A stretch of 20,159 bases of DNA from BRHc4a sp049323915 (GCA_049323915.1 JBMOPC010000022.1:1-20159); one strand, 5' to 3'. Numbered from the stretch's first letter, positions 1-8,648 are shown. The notes: generated from the sequence alone by a model not told the origin. Translations and numbers: made by a program.

Positions 1-886
1 GACCGATGGCCGTGTAGGGGCCGATGAAGCTGTCTACGATCTTCGCCCCGGCCCCCACCACCGCCGGCCCCCGGATGACGCTCCTCTCCACCACGGCCCC
101 GGCCTCGATCTCCACCCGGCCCACGACCTGCGAGGCCTCGTCGACCGTGCCCTCGACCCGGCGGCGGGTGAACTCGTCGAGCACCACCCGGTTGGCCTCC
201 AGGATGTCGTCCTTCTTCCCGGTGTCCAGCCACCAGCCTTCCAGCAGGCGCGGCGCCACCGCGTGGCCCATGTTGATCAGCTCCTGAATGGCGTCGGTGA
301 TCTCCAGCTCTCCCCGCCAGGACGGCTTAATCCGCTCAATGGCCGCGTGGACGGCGGGAGAAAAGGCGTAAATGCCCACCAGCGCCAGGTCGGAAATGAA
401 CTCCTGCGGCTTCTCCACCAGCCGCGCCACCCGGCCGTCGCCGTCCAGCACCGCCACCCCGAAGGCCCGGGGGTCGGGGACCTTCTTCAACTGAATAATT
501 GACGTGGAAGTGTCCCGCCGGAAATCGGCCGCCAGCGGGGCCACCCCGCCCTGCACCAGGTTGTCGCCCAGGAACATCAGGAAAGGCTCGTCCTCCAGAA
601 AGGGGCGGGCCGTCTTGACCGCGTGCGCCAGGCCCAGGGGCTCGTCCTGCACAATGAAGGTCAGCCGCAGGCCGAACCCCGCCCCGCCGCCGAGCGCATC
701 CTGCACCATGCCGCCGGTTTCGGGCGAAATGATCACCCCCACGTCCTCGATCCCCGCAGTAGCGATCTGCTCCAGGACGAAGTGCAGGATCGGCTTATTC
801 GCCACCGGGATAAGCTGCTTTGCCGTGGTATAGGTCAGGGGCCTAAGCCGCGTCCCCTTCCCGCCGGATAAAACCAGAGCCTTCAA
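1..886 (-). CDS. rfbA: Glucose-1-phosphate thymidylyltransferase, long form (3' end cut by window)
   Basis: Makes dTDP-glucose from glucose-1-phosphate and dTTP, the first step to dTDP-L-rhamnose, in the cytoplasm. My translation from a TTG at 886-884 gives 295 codons with no stop before base 1. It opens with the nucleotidyltransferase signature LSGGKGTRLRPL, followed by TTAKQLIPVANKP, then FLGDNL, EKPQEF and a GELEITDAIQ segment. After about residue 240 comes a hexapeptide-like tail (VVGRVEIEAG, VIRGPAVVG) typical of left-handed beta-helix domains. This marks the long RmlA class (about 355 residues) rather than the 290-residue enterobacterial form, so roughly 60 residues are missing off the edge. 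The TTG start is set by GGAGGGG just upstream, lying in the end of rfbC; the genes are 1 nt apart. It is the last gene visible in the operon; rfbB/rfbD are not seen. Confidence 0.9.
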   Translation of the reverse strand, partial: MKALVLSGGKGTRLRPLTYTTAKQLIPVANKPILHFVLEQIATAGIEDVGVIISPETGGMVQDALGGGAGFGLRLTFIVQDEPLGLAHAVKTARPFLEDEPFLMFLGDNLVQGGVAPLAADFRRDTSTSIIQLKKVPDPRAFGVAVLDGDGRVARLVEKPQEFISDLALVGIYAFSPAVHAAIERIKPSWRGELEITDAIQELINMGHAVAPRLLEGWWLDTGKKDDILEANRVVLDEFTRRRVEGTVDEASQVVGRVEIEAGAVVERSVIRGPAVVGAGAKIVDSFIGPYTAIG

Positions 887-887
887 A

Positions 888-1460
888 CTACCCCTCCTCA
901 CCGGGCACATAGACGAAGTTGTTGTCCGCGTCCTTAAGGCGCGGGAGCCGGGTGTCCTTCGGCGAAAGAAGCGGCCGGGCTACCGGCCACACTATGCCCA
1001 GGTCGGGGTCGTTATAGATAATCCCCCGGTCGTGCTCCGGCGAATAATAGTTGTCCACCTTGTAAACGACCTCCACGACCTCCGTCAGGGCGCAGAACCC
1101 GTGAGCAAACCCCCGGGGTAAATAAAGCTGGCGCTTGTTCTCGGCGGAAAGCTCCACCCCCACCCATTTGCCGTAGGTCGGGGAACCCCGGCGGATGTCC
1201 ACCGCCACGTCAAAAATAGCCCCACGAATACAGCGCACCAGCTTCGCCTGGGCCATGGGCTTCTTCTGGTAATGCAGCCCCCGTAGCACCGGCCCCCGGG
1301 ACAGGGAATGGTTGTCCTGCACGAACGCAGCGCGAATACCGAAGACCGCAAAGTCCCGGTAGCTGTATGTTTCCATGAAAAAGCCCCGCTCGTCGCCGAA
1401 GACCTTCGGTTCGACCAGTACTAGATCCGGGATGGTAAAGCGGGTAAGAATGAAAGGCAT
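888..1460 (-). CDS. rfbC: dTDP-4-dehydrorhamnose 3,5-epimerase
   Basis: Epimerises C3 and C5 of dTDP-4-keto-6-deoxyglucose on the way to dTDP-L-rhamnose; cytoplasmic, normally a cupin dimer. The 190-residue product has the usual length and family landmarks: EPKVFGDERGFFMETY near the N-terminus, RGLHYQ (catalytic His) around residue 60, YLPRGFAHGF around 115-125, and YYSPEHDRGIIYNDPDLGI-type sequence in the last third. It starts with ATG directly after the TAA of the upstream GT4 gene, and its TAG lies 1 nt before the rfbA start, so the pair is translationally linked. With rfbA it shows that rhamnose is probably part of the glycan. Confidence 0.95.
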   Translation of the reverse strand: MPFILTRFTIPDLVLVEPKVFGDERGFFMETYSYRDFAVFGIRAAFVQDNHSLSRGPVLRGLHYQKKPMAQAKLVRCIRGAIFDVAVDIRRGSPTYGKWVGVELSAENKRQLYLPRGFAHGFCALTEVVEVVYKVDNYYSPEHDRGIIYNDPDLGIVWPVARPLLSPKDTRLPRLKDADNNFVYVPGEEG

Positions 1461-2609
1461 TTACTTAAACCGCCCTTCCGCAACTCTACGCTCCTTAACC
1501 AGCTTGTCAACCAGGTCACGAATTTCCTCCTTGAACCGCTCTCTGCCGAAGCGTTCGGCGTTTCGCCGGATGACCTCAGGCCGGAATAAGGCCTCGCAGC
1601 GAAGAAACTCTTGCACTGCCGAGGCCAAGCTCTCCTCCGTCTGTTCAGAGAAAAAGAGACCGGTCGCCCTGTCCCAGTTCTCACCGTCCGCCGCCACCAC
1701 TGTTTCCAACGCTCCACCCCGCCCAAAGGCGATTACCGGCGTGCCGCAGGCCTGGGCCTCTACGGGCACAATGCCGAAGTCCTCCTCCGCAGCAAATACC
1801 AACGCCCGCGCCCGGGACATCAAGTCCGCCACGGTAGCATCGTCCTGGTACCCAAGAAATTCCACGTTCTTTCCCGCAACCCTTCGGCACTCTTCAAATT
1901 GTGGGCCGTCGCCCACCACCACCAGCGGCAGGCCCAGCCTGGTAAACGCCGCCACCACCAGATCTGCCTTCTTATACGGCACCAGCCGGGAAATGAAAAG
2001 AAAGAAGTCTTCCTTCCTTTCCCGTACCTGGAATCGCTCCAAATCCACAGGCGGGTAAATCACCGCCGCATCCCGCCGGTAGGCCCGCCAGATGCGCCGG
2101 GCGGTGTAGCGGGAGTTGGCAATAAAGTAGTCCACCCGGTTGGCCGCCAGCGTATCCCAAAGGCGTATGTAGTGTAGGATGGACCTCGCCAGGAACGACT
2201 TCAAGCCCCTCTCCAGTCCGTTTTCCTTAAGGTAACGGTGGGTAAGGTCCCAGGCGTAGCGCACCGGTGTGTGGCAGTAGCAGATGTGGAGCTGGTCGGA
2301 ACGCGCCAGGACCCCCTTGGCCACCGCGTGGCTGCTGGAGAGGATCACGTCATACCCCGAAAGGTTAAACTGCTCCACAGCCAGCGGGTAAAAAGGTAGA
2401 TATTTGCGGTACCACTTTTGTGCCTGGGGAAACCGCTGGAGAAAAGACGTGTGTACCCGGCCCGGCACAAAGCCCAGCCGCCGCACGCTTTCTTCTGTAT
2501 AAACCAGCGTGTAGAGCGGCGCCTCCGGCCAGAGCTCTTGAAAAACTTCCAGGCAGCGCTCACCGCCGCCCAGGTCAACCACCCAATCGTGAATTAAGGC
2601 CAGGTTCAT
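1461..2609 (-). CDS. Glycosyltransferase family 4 (mannosyltransferase-like)
   Basis: A retaining GT-B glycosyltransferase that probably adds a sugar (possibly mannose or rhamnose) to the lipid-linked repeat unit at the cytoplasmic face. From ATG at 2609 the protein is 382 residues. The N-terminal domain begins NLALIHDWVVDLGGGERC, the WbaZ/MtfB-like opening with a glycine-rich loop; the HICYCHTPVRYAWD segment is around residues 108-121. The C-terminal domain has ISRLVPYKKADLV at about 206-218 and the EX7E donor-site motif EDFGIVPVE at 276-284, then ACGTPVIAFGRGGALE. The open frame extends upstream to a TTG at 2648, but the ATG fits the family N-terminus better. It follows gmhB by 51 nt and abuts rfbC. 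Donor and acceptor cannot be told from sequence. Confidence 0.88.
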   Translation of the reverse strand: MNLALIHDWVVDLGGGERCLEVFQELWPEAPLYTLVYTEESVRRLGFVPGRVHTSFLQRFPQAQKWYRKYLPFYPLAVEQFNLSGYDVILSSSHAVAKGVLARSDQLHICYCHTPVRYAWDLTHRYLKENGLERGLKSFLARSILHYIRLWDTLAANRVDYFIANSRYTARRIWRAYRRDAAVIYPPVDLERFQVRERKEDFFLFISRLVPYKKADLVVAAFTRLGLPLVVVGDGPQFEECRRVAGKNVEFLGYQDDATVADLMSRARALVFAAEEDFGIVPVEAQACGTPVIAFGRGGALETVVAADGENWDRATGLFFSEQTEESLASAVQEFLRCEALFRPEVIRRNAERFGRERFKEEIRDLVDKLVKERRVAEGRFK

Positions 2610-2647
2610 TATTTCAGTACTACCGCCTCTCAAATGGTTAGTATGCA

Positions 2648-2665
2648 AATCATAATATGATTATG
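2648..2665. repeat. Small palindrome overlapping the gmhB stop
   Basis: The + strand reads aatcat-aat-atgatt at 2648-2662, and a second overlapping pair cataat/attatg spans 2651-2665. It sits across the gmhB stop codon in the 51-nt gap before the GT4 gene. The stem is AT-only and no T-run follows in the direction of transcription, so it is not a convincing terminator. Confidence 0.3.
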
Positions 2666-3200
2666 GCAACATCTTCAGGTTATGTGCCAAAATATGCCTT
2701 ACAAACTCATATAAATCAGGTCCTTCAAACAAATACCCCGGCAGCCCGGCGCCTGCCGCCGCCTCCAGGTCTCTTCTTTTATCGCCGATTAAAAAAGACC
2801 TGCCCCTGTCCACCGGCCATTCTTTAAGCGCCCGTAAAATCAGGCCAGGCGCCGGTTTGCGGCAGCTGCAGGCCTTCCGGTAGAGCTCGACCGCCGCCTC
2901 CGGGTGGTGGGGGCAGTAATAAAAGGCGTCGACGCGGGCGCCGCAGGCGTTAAGCTCCCGGTTTACCCAGCGGTGCAGGAAAGCGACATCGGCTTCCGTG
3001 TAATACCCCCGTGCTATGCCGCTCTGGTTGGTCACCACAAAAACAAAATAGCCCATTTCATTCAACAGCCTCACCGCTTCCTTTGCCCCCGCCACCCAGA
3101 CAAAATCTTCCCGGCGAAAAACATAGCCCGTATCCACATTGAGCACACCGTCGCGGTCTAAAAAGACCGCCGGCCTTAATGCTTTAGAACGAGAGATCAA
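2661..3200 (-). CDS. gmhB: D-glycero-D-manno-heptose 1,7-bisphosphate 7-phosphatase
   Basis: Removes the 7-phosphate from heptose-1,7-bisphosphate between the two HldE reactions of ADP-heptose synthesis; a cytoplasmic HAD phosphatase. The 179-residue protein has the HAD nucleophile motif FLDRDGVLN (D15, D17), VVTNQSGIARG at about 56-65, and GDKRRDLEAAAGAG as the late acidic motif. The GmhB-specific zinc loop is visible as C96-P-H98 and C111-S-C113. This loop separates GmhB from generic histidinol phosphatases. The start is TTG at 3200, whose TTGA overlaps the hldD stop by 4 nt; no other start lies before the nucleophile motif. Last of four coupled heptose genes. Confidence 0.93.
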   Translation of the reverse strand: MISRSKALRPAVFLDRDGVLNVDTGYVFRREDFVWVAGAKEAVRLLNEMGYFVFVVTNQSGIARGYYTEADVAFLHRWVNRELNACGARVDAFYYCPHHPEAAVELYRKACSCRKPAPGLILRALKEWPVDRGRSFLIGDKRRDLEAAAGAGLPGYLFEGPDLYEFVRHILAHNLKMLP

Positions 3201-4165
3201 AATAAATACCCGCCATTCCGTTCAAGATGCCGGCAGTAGTCGGCAACGGCATTTTCCAGCGGCCAAAAACCGCCGGCATAGCCTGCTTCTTTAACCAGTG
3301 CCGTCAAATCAGCCTCGGTAAAATTCTGGTATTTTCCTTTCAGGGTTTCAGGGAACTCAATATATTCAACCCGGCCCCCGCCGCAAACTTTAATTACAGC
3401 CTCAGCCACATCATTGAAGGTCCTTGCCCGGCCTGTACCGCAGTTGAATATGCCCTTTTTATCAGGATTGGCAAAAAAGTAGAGGTTGACCCTGACGGCA
3501 TCCTTTACATAGATGAAGTCCCTTTTCTGCTCACCGTCGCCGTAGCCGTCCGTACCTTTAAACAGCCTCATAACTCCTTCTTCGACAAGCTGCCGGTACA
3601 GCTGCCGCACGATGGAAGCCATCCTTCCCTTGTGGTTTTCCTGCGGGCCGAAAACATTGAAATAGCGCAAACCCACCACCTGGCTTTCTGCAGCAGGCAG
3701 AACCCTGCGCACATAACGGTCGAAAAGCAGCTTGGAAAAAGCATATACGTTCAAGGCTTCCTCGCAGGCCTCATCCTCGCTGAACCCCTTACGCCCACTT
3801 CCATAAACAGAAGCAGAGGAAGCATAAATAAAAGGCACGCGCCGCCCGAGGCAGAAGTGAAGCAGTTCTTTACTGTATTCATAATTATTTTCCAGCATGT
3901 ACCTGCCGTCGTATTCCATTGTGTCAGAGCAGGCTCCCTGGTGAAACACGGCAGTTATTTTTTCACGGTCATATTTCCCCTCCTGTATGTTTTTTAAAAA
4001 AACGGCTTTATCGCAGTAATCCTTGAATTTAAGAGCCAGCAGGTTCTTAAACTTTTCACCCCGGCGCAGGTTGTCCACAATGAGGATGTCGTCGATCCCT
4101 TCTTCATTGAGCCCCTTGACGATATTACTGCCGATGAAGCCGGCCCCGCCCGTCACTATAATCAT
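3197..4165 (-). CDS. hldD: ADP-L-glycero-D-manno-heptose 6-epimerase
   Basis: Inverts C6 of ADP-D-glycero-D-manno-heptose to give ADP-L-glycero-D-manno-heptose, the donor for heptosyltransferases. The 322-residue product is an extended SDR with the NADP-binding motif VTGGAGFIGSN at residues 4-14, YASSASVYG around 114-122 and the catalytic YxxxK as Y141-AFS-K145. The family hallmark NVFGPQENHKGRMAS distinguishes it from UDP-glucose epimerases. The gene begins ATG at 4165 in a 4-nt ATGA overlap with hldE and ends in a 4-nt overlap with gmhB. Its presence means the heptose used is the L,D form, as in Gram-negative LPS cores, not only the D,D form. Confidence 0.94.
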   Translation of the reverse strand: MIIVTGGAGFIGSNIVKGLNEEGIDDILIVDNLRRGEKFKNLLALKFKDYCDKAVFLKNIQEGKYDREKITAVFHQGACSDTMEYDGRYMLENNYEYSKELLHFCLGRRVPFIYASSASVYGSGRKGFSEDEACEEALNVYAFSKLLFDRYVRRVLPAAESQVVGLRYFNVFGPQENHKGRMASIVRQLYRQLVEEGVMRLFKGTDGYGDGEQKRDFIYVKDAVRVNLYFFANPDKKGIFNCGTGRARTFNDVAEAVIKVCGGGRVEYIEFPETLKGKYQNFTEADLTALVKEAGYAGGFWPLENAVADYCRHLERNGGYLF

Positions 4166-5652
4166 GAATTAAAAACCTCCTGCCGGTCGTATTTCGCAAG
4201 CACTTTTTCAATAATCCCGCTGGTCGAATATCCTTCTTCAAAGGGGATGATCTCCACCCGGCCGGCATACTCCCGGCCTGCTACCTCTTCCGCCCGGTAA
4301 TCGCCCCCCTTGACCAGGACATCCGGCTTCAAGGCGCGGATCAAACCGGACGGTGTATCTTCATCAAAGAGGACAACACAGTCGACGCACTCCAGGGCAG
4401 CCAGGAGCCTGGCCCTGTCCATTTCACTGTTGATGGGCCGCGTAAGGCCTTTTATGCGCCGGACCGAAGCATCGGTATTGAGCCCGACCACCAGCCGGTC
4501 GCCCAGTTTTTTAGCTTTTTCCAGATAAATAATGTGGCCGGCGTGTAAAATGTCAAAGCACCCATTGGTAAACACGATCCTTTGCCCTTTCTTCCGCCAG
4601 CCTTCCACCAGATTTACGGCTTCGGAAAACCCGGCAATTTTGCAACTAAGCTCAGAACCGCAGCAAGCCTGCTGTACTGCTTCTATCAGTTCGGCCCTGG
4701 ACACGGCATAAGTGCCGACCCTGCTCACCGCGACGCCTGCCGCGAGGTTGGCCAGATGCGCCGCGTCCACCGGATCAAGCCCGCCGGCTGCAGCAGCAAT
4801 CAAAACTGCAGCGACCGTATCGCCGGCGCCGGAGACATCGAAAACCTCCTGCGCCCGGGTGGGAATATGTACAACCTTTTTGCTGTTAACCAGGCTCAAG
4901 CCTTTCTCCGACCTGGTGACGACAATATTCTTTATCCCGTACCGCTCGCGGGCCCGGGCCGCATAATGCTCTACCGCTTCATCCTCATTCGGCAGGCGGC
5001 ACGCCGCCACTTCACCCAGCTCTTTCAAGTTGGGCGTAATGAATGTTACTCCTTCGTACTTGTCCCAGCCAGTGCCCTTGGGGTCAACCAGTACAGGAAT
5101 TTCCCGCCCGGCGCACTCTCTTACCACATGCCGGCACAGTCCAGGCGTGCAGACTCCCTTGGCATAGTCGGAAATTGCCAGGGCGTGAATACCTGAGGCA
5201 ATCGCCTCAGAAATCCATTCTATTAATTTCTGCTCAACTTCATTTTCCAGATATCCTGTTTCTTCAAAGTCCAGCCGCACCACCTGCTGGTGAGCCCCGA
5301 ACACCCTTAACTTGGTGGTGGTCGGCCTGCCCGCGGCAACTAGCCCCCGGCGGTCGATGCCCTGCGCATCCAGCAAATGGGCCAGGCTCTTTCCATTCTC
5401 ATCGTCCCCGGCAACGCCGCCCAGGAGTACCCGGCAGCCCAGGCGGGAAAGGTTATGAGCAACATTGGCCGCTCCGCCCGGGGACATGCGCTCTCTTAAA
5501 ACCCGCGCCACCGGTACCGGGGCTTCCGGGGATATACGCTTTACCTCGCCGAAATAATACTTGTCCAGCATCACATCGCCCAGCACCAGGATTCTGCACT
5601 TATCGATGTCATCATGCAAAAAAGCCATAACCTTTTTTAGATCATCAAACAC
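4162..5652 (-). CDS. hldE: Bifunctional heptose-7-phosphate kinase / heptose-1-phosphate adenylyltransferase
   Basis: Phosphorylates heptose-7-phosphate at C1 and, after GmhB acts, transfers AMP to give ADP-D-glycero-D-manno-heptose. About 496 residues from a GTG at 5652. Domain 1 (about 1-330) is a PfkB/ribokinase-type kinase: LGDVMLDKYYFGEVKRISPE, GGAANVAHNLSRLG, VDPKGTGWDKYEG and the catalytic SGAGD with D278. Domain 2 (about 355-496) is a cytidylyltransferase-fold nucleotidyltransferase: FTNGCFDILHAGH with HAGH at 370-373, VKGGDYRAEEV, then STSGIIEKV. Fused domains are typical of proteobacterial HldE. The frame is open to an ATG at 5667 that lacks a ribosome site; the GTG has GAGGTGG six nt upstream and overlaps the gmhA stop by 8 nt. 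Confidence 0.93.
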   Translation of the reverse strand: MFDDLKKVMAFLHDDIDKCRILVLGDVMLDKYYFGEVKRISPEAPVPVARVLRERMSPGGAANVAHNLSRLGCRVLLGGVAGDDENGKSLAHLLDAQGIDRRGLVAAGRPTTTKLRVFGAHQQVVRLDFEETGYLENEVEQKLIEWISEAIASGIHALAISDYAKGVCTPGLCRHVVRECAGREIPVLVDPKGTGWDKYEGVTFITPNLKELGEVAACRLPNEDEAVEHYAARARERYGIKNIVVTRSEKGLSLVNSKKVVHIPTRAQEVFDVSGAGDTVAAVLIAAAAGGLDPVDAAHLANLAAGVAVSRVGTYAVSRAELIEAVQQACCGSELSCKIAGFSEAVNLVEGWRKKGQRIVFTNGCFDILHAGHIIYLEKAKKLGDRLVVGLNTDASVRRIKGLTRPINSEMDRARLLAALECVDCVVLFDEDTPSGLIRALKPDVLVKGGDYRAEEVAGREYAGRVEIIPFEEGYSTSGIIEKVLAKYDRQEVFNS

Positions 5653-6211
5653 TGCCTGCCACCTCATCGATCATTTCACACACAATATGCCCGATCAAGA
5701 TATGCGCCTCCTGGATCCTGGCCGTCACGTCCGACGGCACTTTGATGCACAGGTCGCAGACATTACCCAGCTTCCCGCCGTGCCTGCCGGTCAAGCCCAC
5801 CGTCAGGGCTCCTTTTTCTTTAGCTAGTTGTAAAGCTTTGACCACATTTGGGCTGTTACCCGAGGTAGAAATGCCTACAACCAGGTCGCCCGGCTTTACG
5901 AGGGCCTCTACCTGCCTGGTGAAAATTTCCTCAAAGCCGTAATCGTTACCCAATGCCGTAAGGATGGAAGTATCCGTAGTCAGGGCAACGGCGGGCAAAC
6001 CCCTGCGCTCCTTTTTAAAACGGCCCACCAGTTCTGCTGCCATGTGCTGGCAGTCAGCCGCGCTGCCGCCATTGCCGAGAAAGTAGATTGTATTGCCATT
6101 AGTCAAAGTCTTTTTACAAAAAGTAAAAAAATTATATATTTCTGAAGTGTGTTTTTCTTCTAATTTCTGAACAATTGATATATGTTCTCTGACAATATTT
6201 GTTATAATCAT
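5645..6211 (-). CDS. gmhA: Sedoheptulose-7-phosphate isomerase (phosphoheptose isomerase)
   Basis: Converts sedoheptulose-7-phosphate to D-glycero-D-manno-heptose-7-phosphate, the first committed step to ADP-heptose. From ATG at 6211 the protein is 188 residues, normal for GmhA, and is a single SIS domain: FLGNGGSAADCQHMAAELVGRF with metal/catalytic H56 and E60, ISTSGNSPNV at about 114-123 (phosphosugar loop), and ARIQEAHILIGH with Q167 and H175. The frame runs 12 codons further to an ATG at 6247 inside the previous gene; the 6211 start has AAAGGA about 9 nt upstream and gives the expected length. It heads the coupled gmhA-hldE-hldD-gmhB block. The first 30 or so codons are markedly AT-rich like the upstream GT4 gene, while the rest has the GC-richer composition of the heptose block. 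Confidence 0.94.
   Translation of the reverse strand: MIITNIVREHISIVQKLEEKHTSEIYNFFTFCKKTLTNGNTIYFLGNGGSAADCQHMAAELVGRFKKERRGLPAVALTTDTSILTALGNDYGFEEIFTRQVEALVKPGDLVVGISTSGNSPNVVKALQLAKEKGALTVGLTGRHGGKLGNVCDLCIKVPSDVTARIQEAHILIGHIVCEMIDEVAGSV
5659..5665 (-). promoter_or_regulatory. Ribosome binding site deciding the hldE start
   Basis: GAGGTGG, six nt before the GTG at 5652, inside the end of gmhA. The in-frame ATG upstream (5667) overlaps this site and has no site of its own; the downstream ATG at 5628 is only 2 nt from a weak AAAGG. Confidence 0.55.
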
Positions 6212-6224
6212 TATCCCCTGTCCT

Positions 6225-7355
6225 TTATTTATTTTTTGTAATTTCATTTAATACTTCTTCATAAATAGCCATCGTTTTTTGAGCCGTTTTTTTCCAGGTA
6301 AACATTTTTGATCTCTCAAAACCTTTAATTCGCAGATTTTTTCGTAAATCTTCATTTATTAATACACTATATATCCCACGGGTTATATCATCTACATCAT
6401 ATGGATTAACATAAATCCCTGCATCACCTACAACTTCTGGTATCGATGCTACCTTTGAAACCACTACTGGAATTCCACAGGCCATAGCTTCCAATGGAGG
6501 CAAACCAAAACCCTCATAAAGTGAAGGAAAAACAAGTGCCTCTGCTCCACAGTATAATTTTATAAGATCTTGGTCAGAAATCCGTTCTAATTCTATGATA
6601 TTATTTAGACCATGCTTTTGTTTATATTGTGTCACTTCATCATTTTCCATAAATTTCGACCCTGCTATTACTAATTGCAAATCAACTATATGCTTATGCA
6701 GATTTGAATAAGCATGGAGTAACCTATTTAAGTTTTTATGTAGTTTACGATTACCTACATAAAGAATATATTTTTTTAAACCAAACCTTTTTTTAAAAAT
6801 TTCTATTTCCCTAGATATTACAGGCCTAAAAATATCTGCCGCAGCTTCATATACTATACGAATTTTCGAATCTGCAAAAGGAAATAATTTTATTAAATCT
6901 TGGGCCGTAGCTTCGGAAACTACTATAATCTTACATGATTTTTTTACAGCATTTTCTAAAATCATCTTCGCAATTTTTACTTTTAAACCTTTAAAATATT
7001 CGGGAAAAATAAAATGTATTAGATCATGAATAGTCACTATACTATTTTTCGGCATAAAATATGGTACATTATAATGAGGAATATGAATAACATCAACTTC
7101 ATTCTTATATTTCTCAAGTAAATAACTACCTTTTATTTGCTCACTAAAACTATATATTAGTGAATTCCATTTTATTATTTGTAAATTTGGACTAAATTTG
7201 AAATTAGAATTAAAAAAATAACTAATTTTATCTGGATCACCGGTAAGATATATTTTATCTTGTTTTAATAAAGGCACAACATAAAGCAATAAATTTTGCA
7301 AATAACGGCCTATCCCAGAAGAATATAGCATTCGTGCATCGTATAAAAGTTTCAT
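6225..7355 (-). CDS. Glycosyltransferase family 4
   Basis: A retaining GT-B transferase, probably adding one sugar of the repeat unit in the cytoplasm. 376 residues. The N-terminal domain starts LLYDARMLYSSGIGRYLQNLL, with the G-[IV]-GRY loop seen in WbdA/MtfA-like mannosyltransferases; VTIHDLIHFIFPEYF is at about 107-121. In the C-terminal domain, YILYVGNRKLHKNLNRLLHA (about 196-215) precedes the EX7E motif EGFGLPPLE at 281-289 and ACGIPVVVS. The ATG at 7355 is preceded by GAGGAAGG at 8 nt spacing, 3 nt after the wzy stop. The gene is strongly AT-rich. The sugar transferred is unknown. Confidence 0.88.
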   Translation of the reverse strand: MKLLYDARMLYSSGIGRYLQNLLLYVVPLLKQDKIYLTGDPDKISYFFNSNFKFSPNLQIIKWNSLIYSFSEQIKGSYLLEKYKNEVDVIHIPHYNVPYFMPKNSIVTIHDLIHFIFPEYFKGLKVKIAKMILENAVKKSCKIIVVSEATAQDLIKLFPFADSKIRIVYEAAADIFRPVISREIEIFKKRFGLKKYILYVGNRKLHKNLNRLLHAYSNLHKHIVDLQLVIAGSKFMENDEVTQYKQKHGLNNIIELERISDQDLIKLYCGAEALVFPSLYEGFGLPPLEAMACGIPVVVSKVASIPEVVGDAGIYVNPYDVDDITRGIYSVLINEDLRKNLRIKGFERSKMFTWKKTAQKTMAIYEEVLNEITKNK

Positions 7356-7358
7356 TTT

Positions 7359-8648
7359 TCAAGCCTTCCTCAATAATGGATATAATATAAATAATTCACA
7401 TAATATTGCAGGATATGTTAATAAATTATTAAAAAAGGAGGATACAAACAATCCAATAAGATACCCTGCAAATAAAAGTGACTTTAATTTATTTTTTTTC
7501 ATATACATATTAAAATGTTCCTTTATCATTAAAATATAACCAATCAAAAAAATTAAAGAGCCAATTATTCCAGTAGTTGACAATATTAACATTAGGCTTG
7601 AATCATTCCCAAAAAGCGTTGATTCACCATAAAATTGATAGTTATATTTAACATAATTTCCATAATTATTATAGCCAACACCCATAAAAGGATGATTCAA
7701 AAAAACTTCAATCCCTCTTTCCCAGGAAAATATTCTCGCTTCTGCTGACGGATCTAAGCCGCCTGTTGAAGCAAAAGAAAACCTTTGGGTAATCCGATTA
7801 AAAATATAATTATTAAAAAGAAAAATATCTAATAAATATAGCATAATCAATAAAATAAATAAGCCAATAAAAATTTTAATATTTTTACCATTATTCCTTT
7901 TCTTTATGCTTATTATTGTAATAATTGAAATAAAAGATATTATAATGCACAAAATACCACTTCTTGAGAACGTAAGTAAAAATGAAATTGATACTGTAAG
8001 CAAAATTAAAGCATTTCTAATGCTTCTGCAATTAACAAATTTATCTAAAGCTAAAAATATGGGCATTACAATAAATGACGCATAAAAATTTGGATCTAAA
8101 AATGTAGATACAATTCTATTTACGTGTGGATCTGGATTGGGAATATATATGCCTTTACTTATCAATACTGACCATAAATCTGTCAAATTACTGAATGTAA
8201 AATATTGAATTAAGCCAATAACCGAGAGAATAAATGAAGTATAAATAAAAATATTTAATGATTTTTGTTTGTATTTTAAAGTAGGCTTCAAATTTATTAA
8301 TAATATACTAATTATAATAAAACTTAAATAACGCATCGAATATGACATCGCATACAAAAATTCTTTAAGATTTAGTTTCAAAAAAATACTATTAACTACC
8401 AATGAAATAACTCCAATAAATATCCATAGAAGATAAAATTTTAAAGGCGTCGAAATAACTAATCTATTTTTGTATTTTAATAACATGAAATAAAATGAAA
8501 TAGTGCATAAAAATATGCTATTGATATCAATAAAAGTAATTGGAAAAGAGCGCTCCTCTAAAAATGGAATACCCACCCTAAATAAATTTCCTGATAGAAT
8601 AGAAATCGATAATATAATGTAATATATGTAAAATAAACTAATTTTCAT
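7359..8648 (-). CDS. wzy: O-antigen polymerase / ligase family membrane protein (Wzy-type)
   Basis: Probably polymerises lipid-linked repeat units on the outer face of the membrane. From ATG at 8648 the protein is 429 residues and very hydrophobic, with about 10-12 predicted membrane helices by eye. The LLTFSRSGILCI segment and the loop with GVGYNNYGNY, followed by the FGNDSSLMLILSTTGIIG stretch, are typical of the Wzy_C/WaaL family. A ligase role cannot be excluded, but no other polymerase candidate is present in a locus that has a flippase. The frame extends five codons to an ATG at 8663; the inner ATG has GGAG nine nt upstream inside the GT9 3' end. Composition is the most AT-rich in the window. 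No Wzz-type chain-length gene is visible. Confidence 0.85.
   Translation of the reverse strand: MKISLFYIYYIILSISILSGNLFRVGIPFLEERSFPITFIDINSIFLCTISFYFMLLKYKNRLVISTPLKFYLLWIFIGVISLVVNSIFLKLNLKEFLYAMSYSMRYLSFIIISILLINLKPTLKYKQKSLNIFIYTSFILSVIGLIQYFTFSNLTDLWSVLISKGIYIPNPDPHVNRIVSTFLDPNFYASFIVMPIFLALDKFVNCRSIRNALILLTVSISFLLTFSRSGILCIIISFISIITIISIKKRNNGKNIKIFIGLFILLIMLYLLDIFLFNNYIFNRITQRFSFASTGGLDPSAEARIFSWERGIEVFLNHPFMGVGYNNYGNYVKYNYQFYGESTLFGNDSSLMLILSTTGIIGSLIFLIGYILMIKEHFNMYMKKNKLKSLLFAGYLIGLFVSSFFNNLLTYPAILCELFILYPLLRKA

Noticed and set aside
24..833. Several open frames on the + strand opposite the rfbA end
   Set aside because: Low-complexity Ser/Thr/Pro/Arg-rich translations without recognisable motifs; the minus strand encodes a clear RmlA here. 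They are shadow frames of GC-rich coding DNA.
2648..2665. Palindrome after gmhB as a transcription terminator
   Set aside because: Stem is AT-only and weak, and no T-run follows in the direction of transcription; the downstream genes belong to the same pathway set.
3227..5630. Long + strand frames (up to about 256 residues) opposite hldD and hldE
   Set aside because: No family motifs, no ribosome sites of note, and they are antiparallel to confidently identified enzymes.
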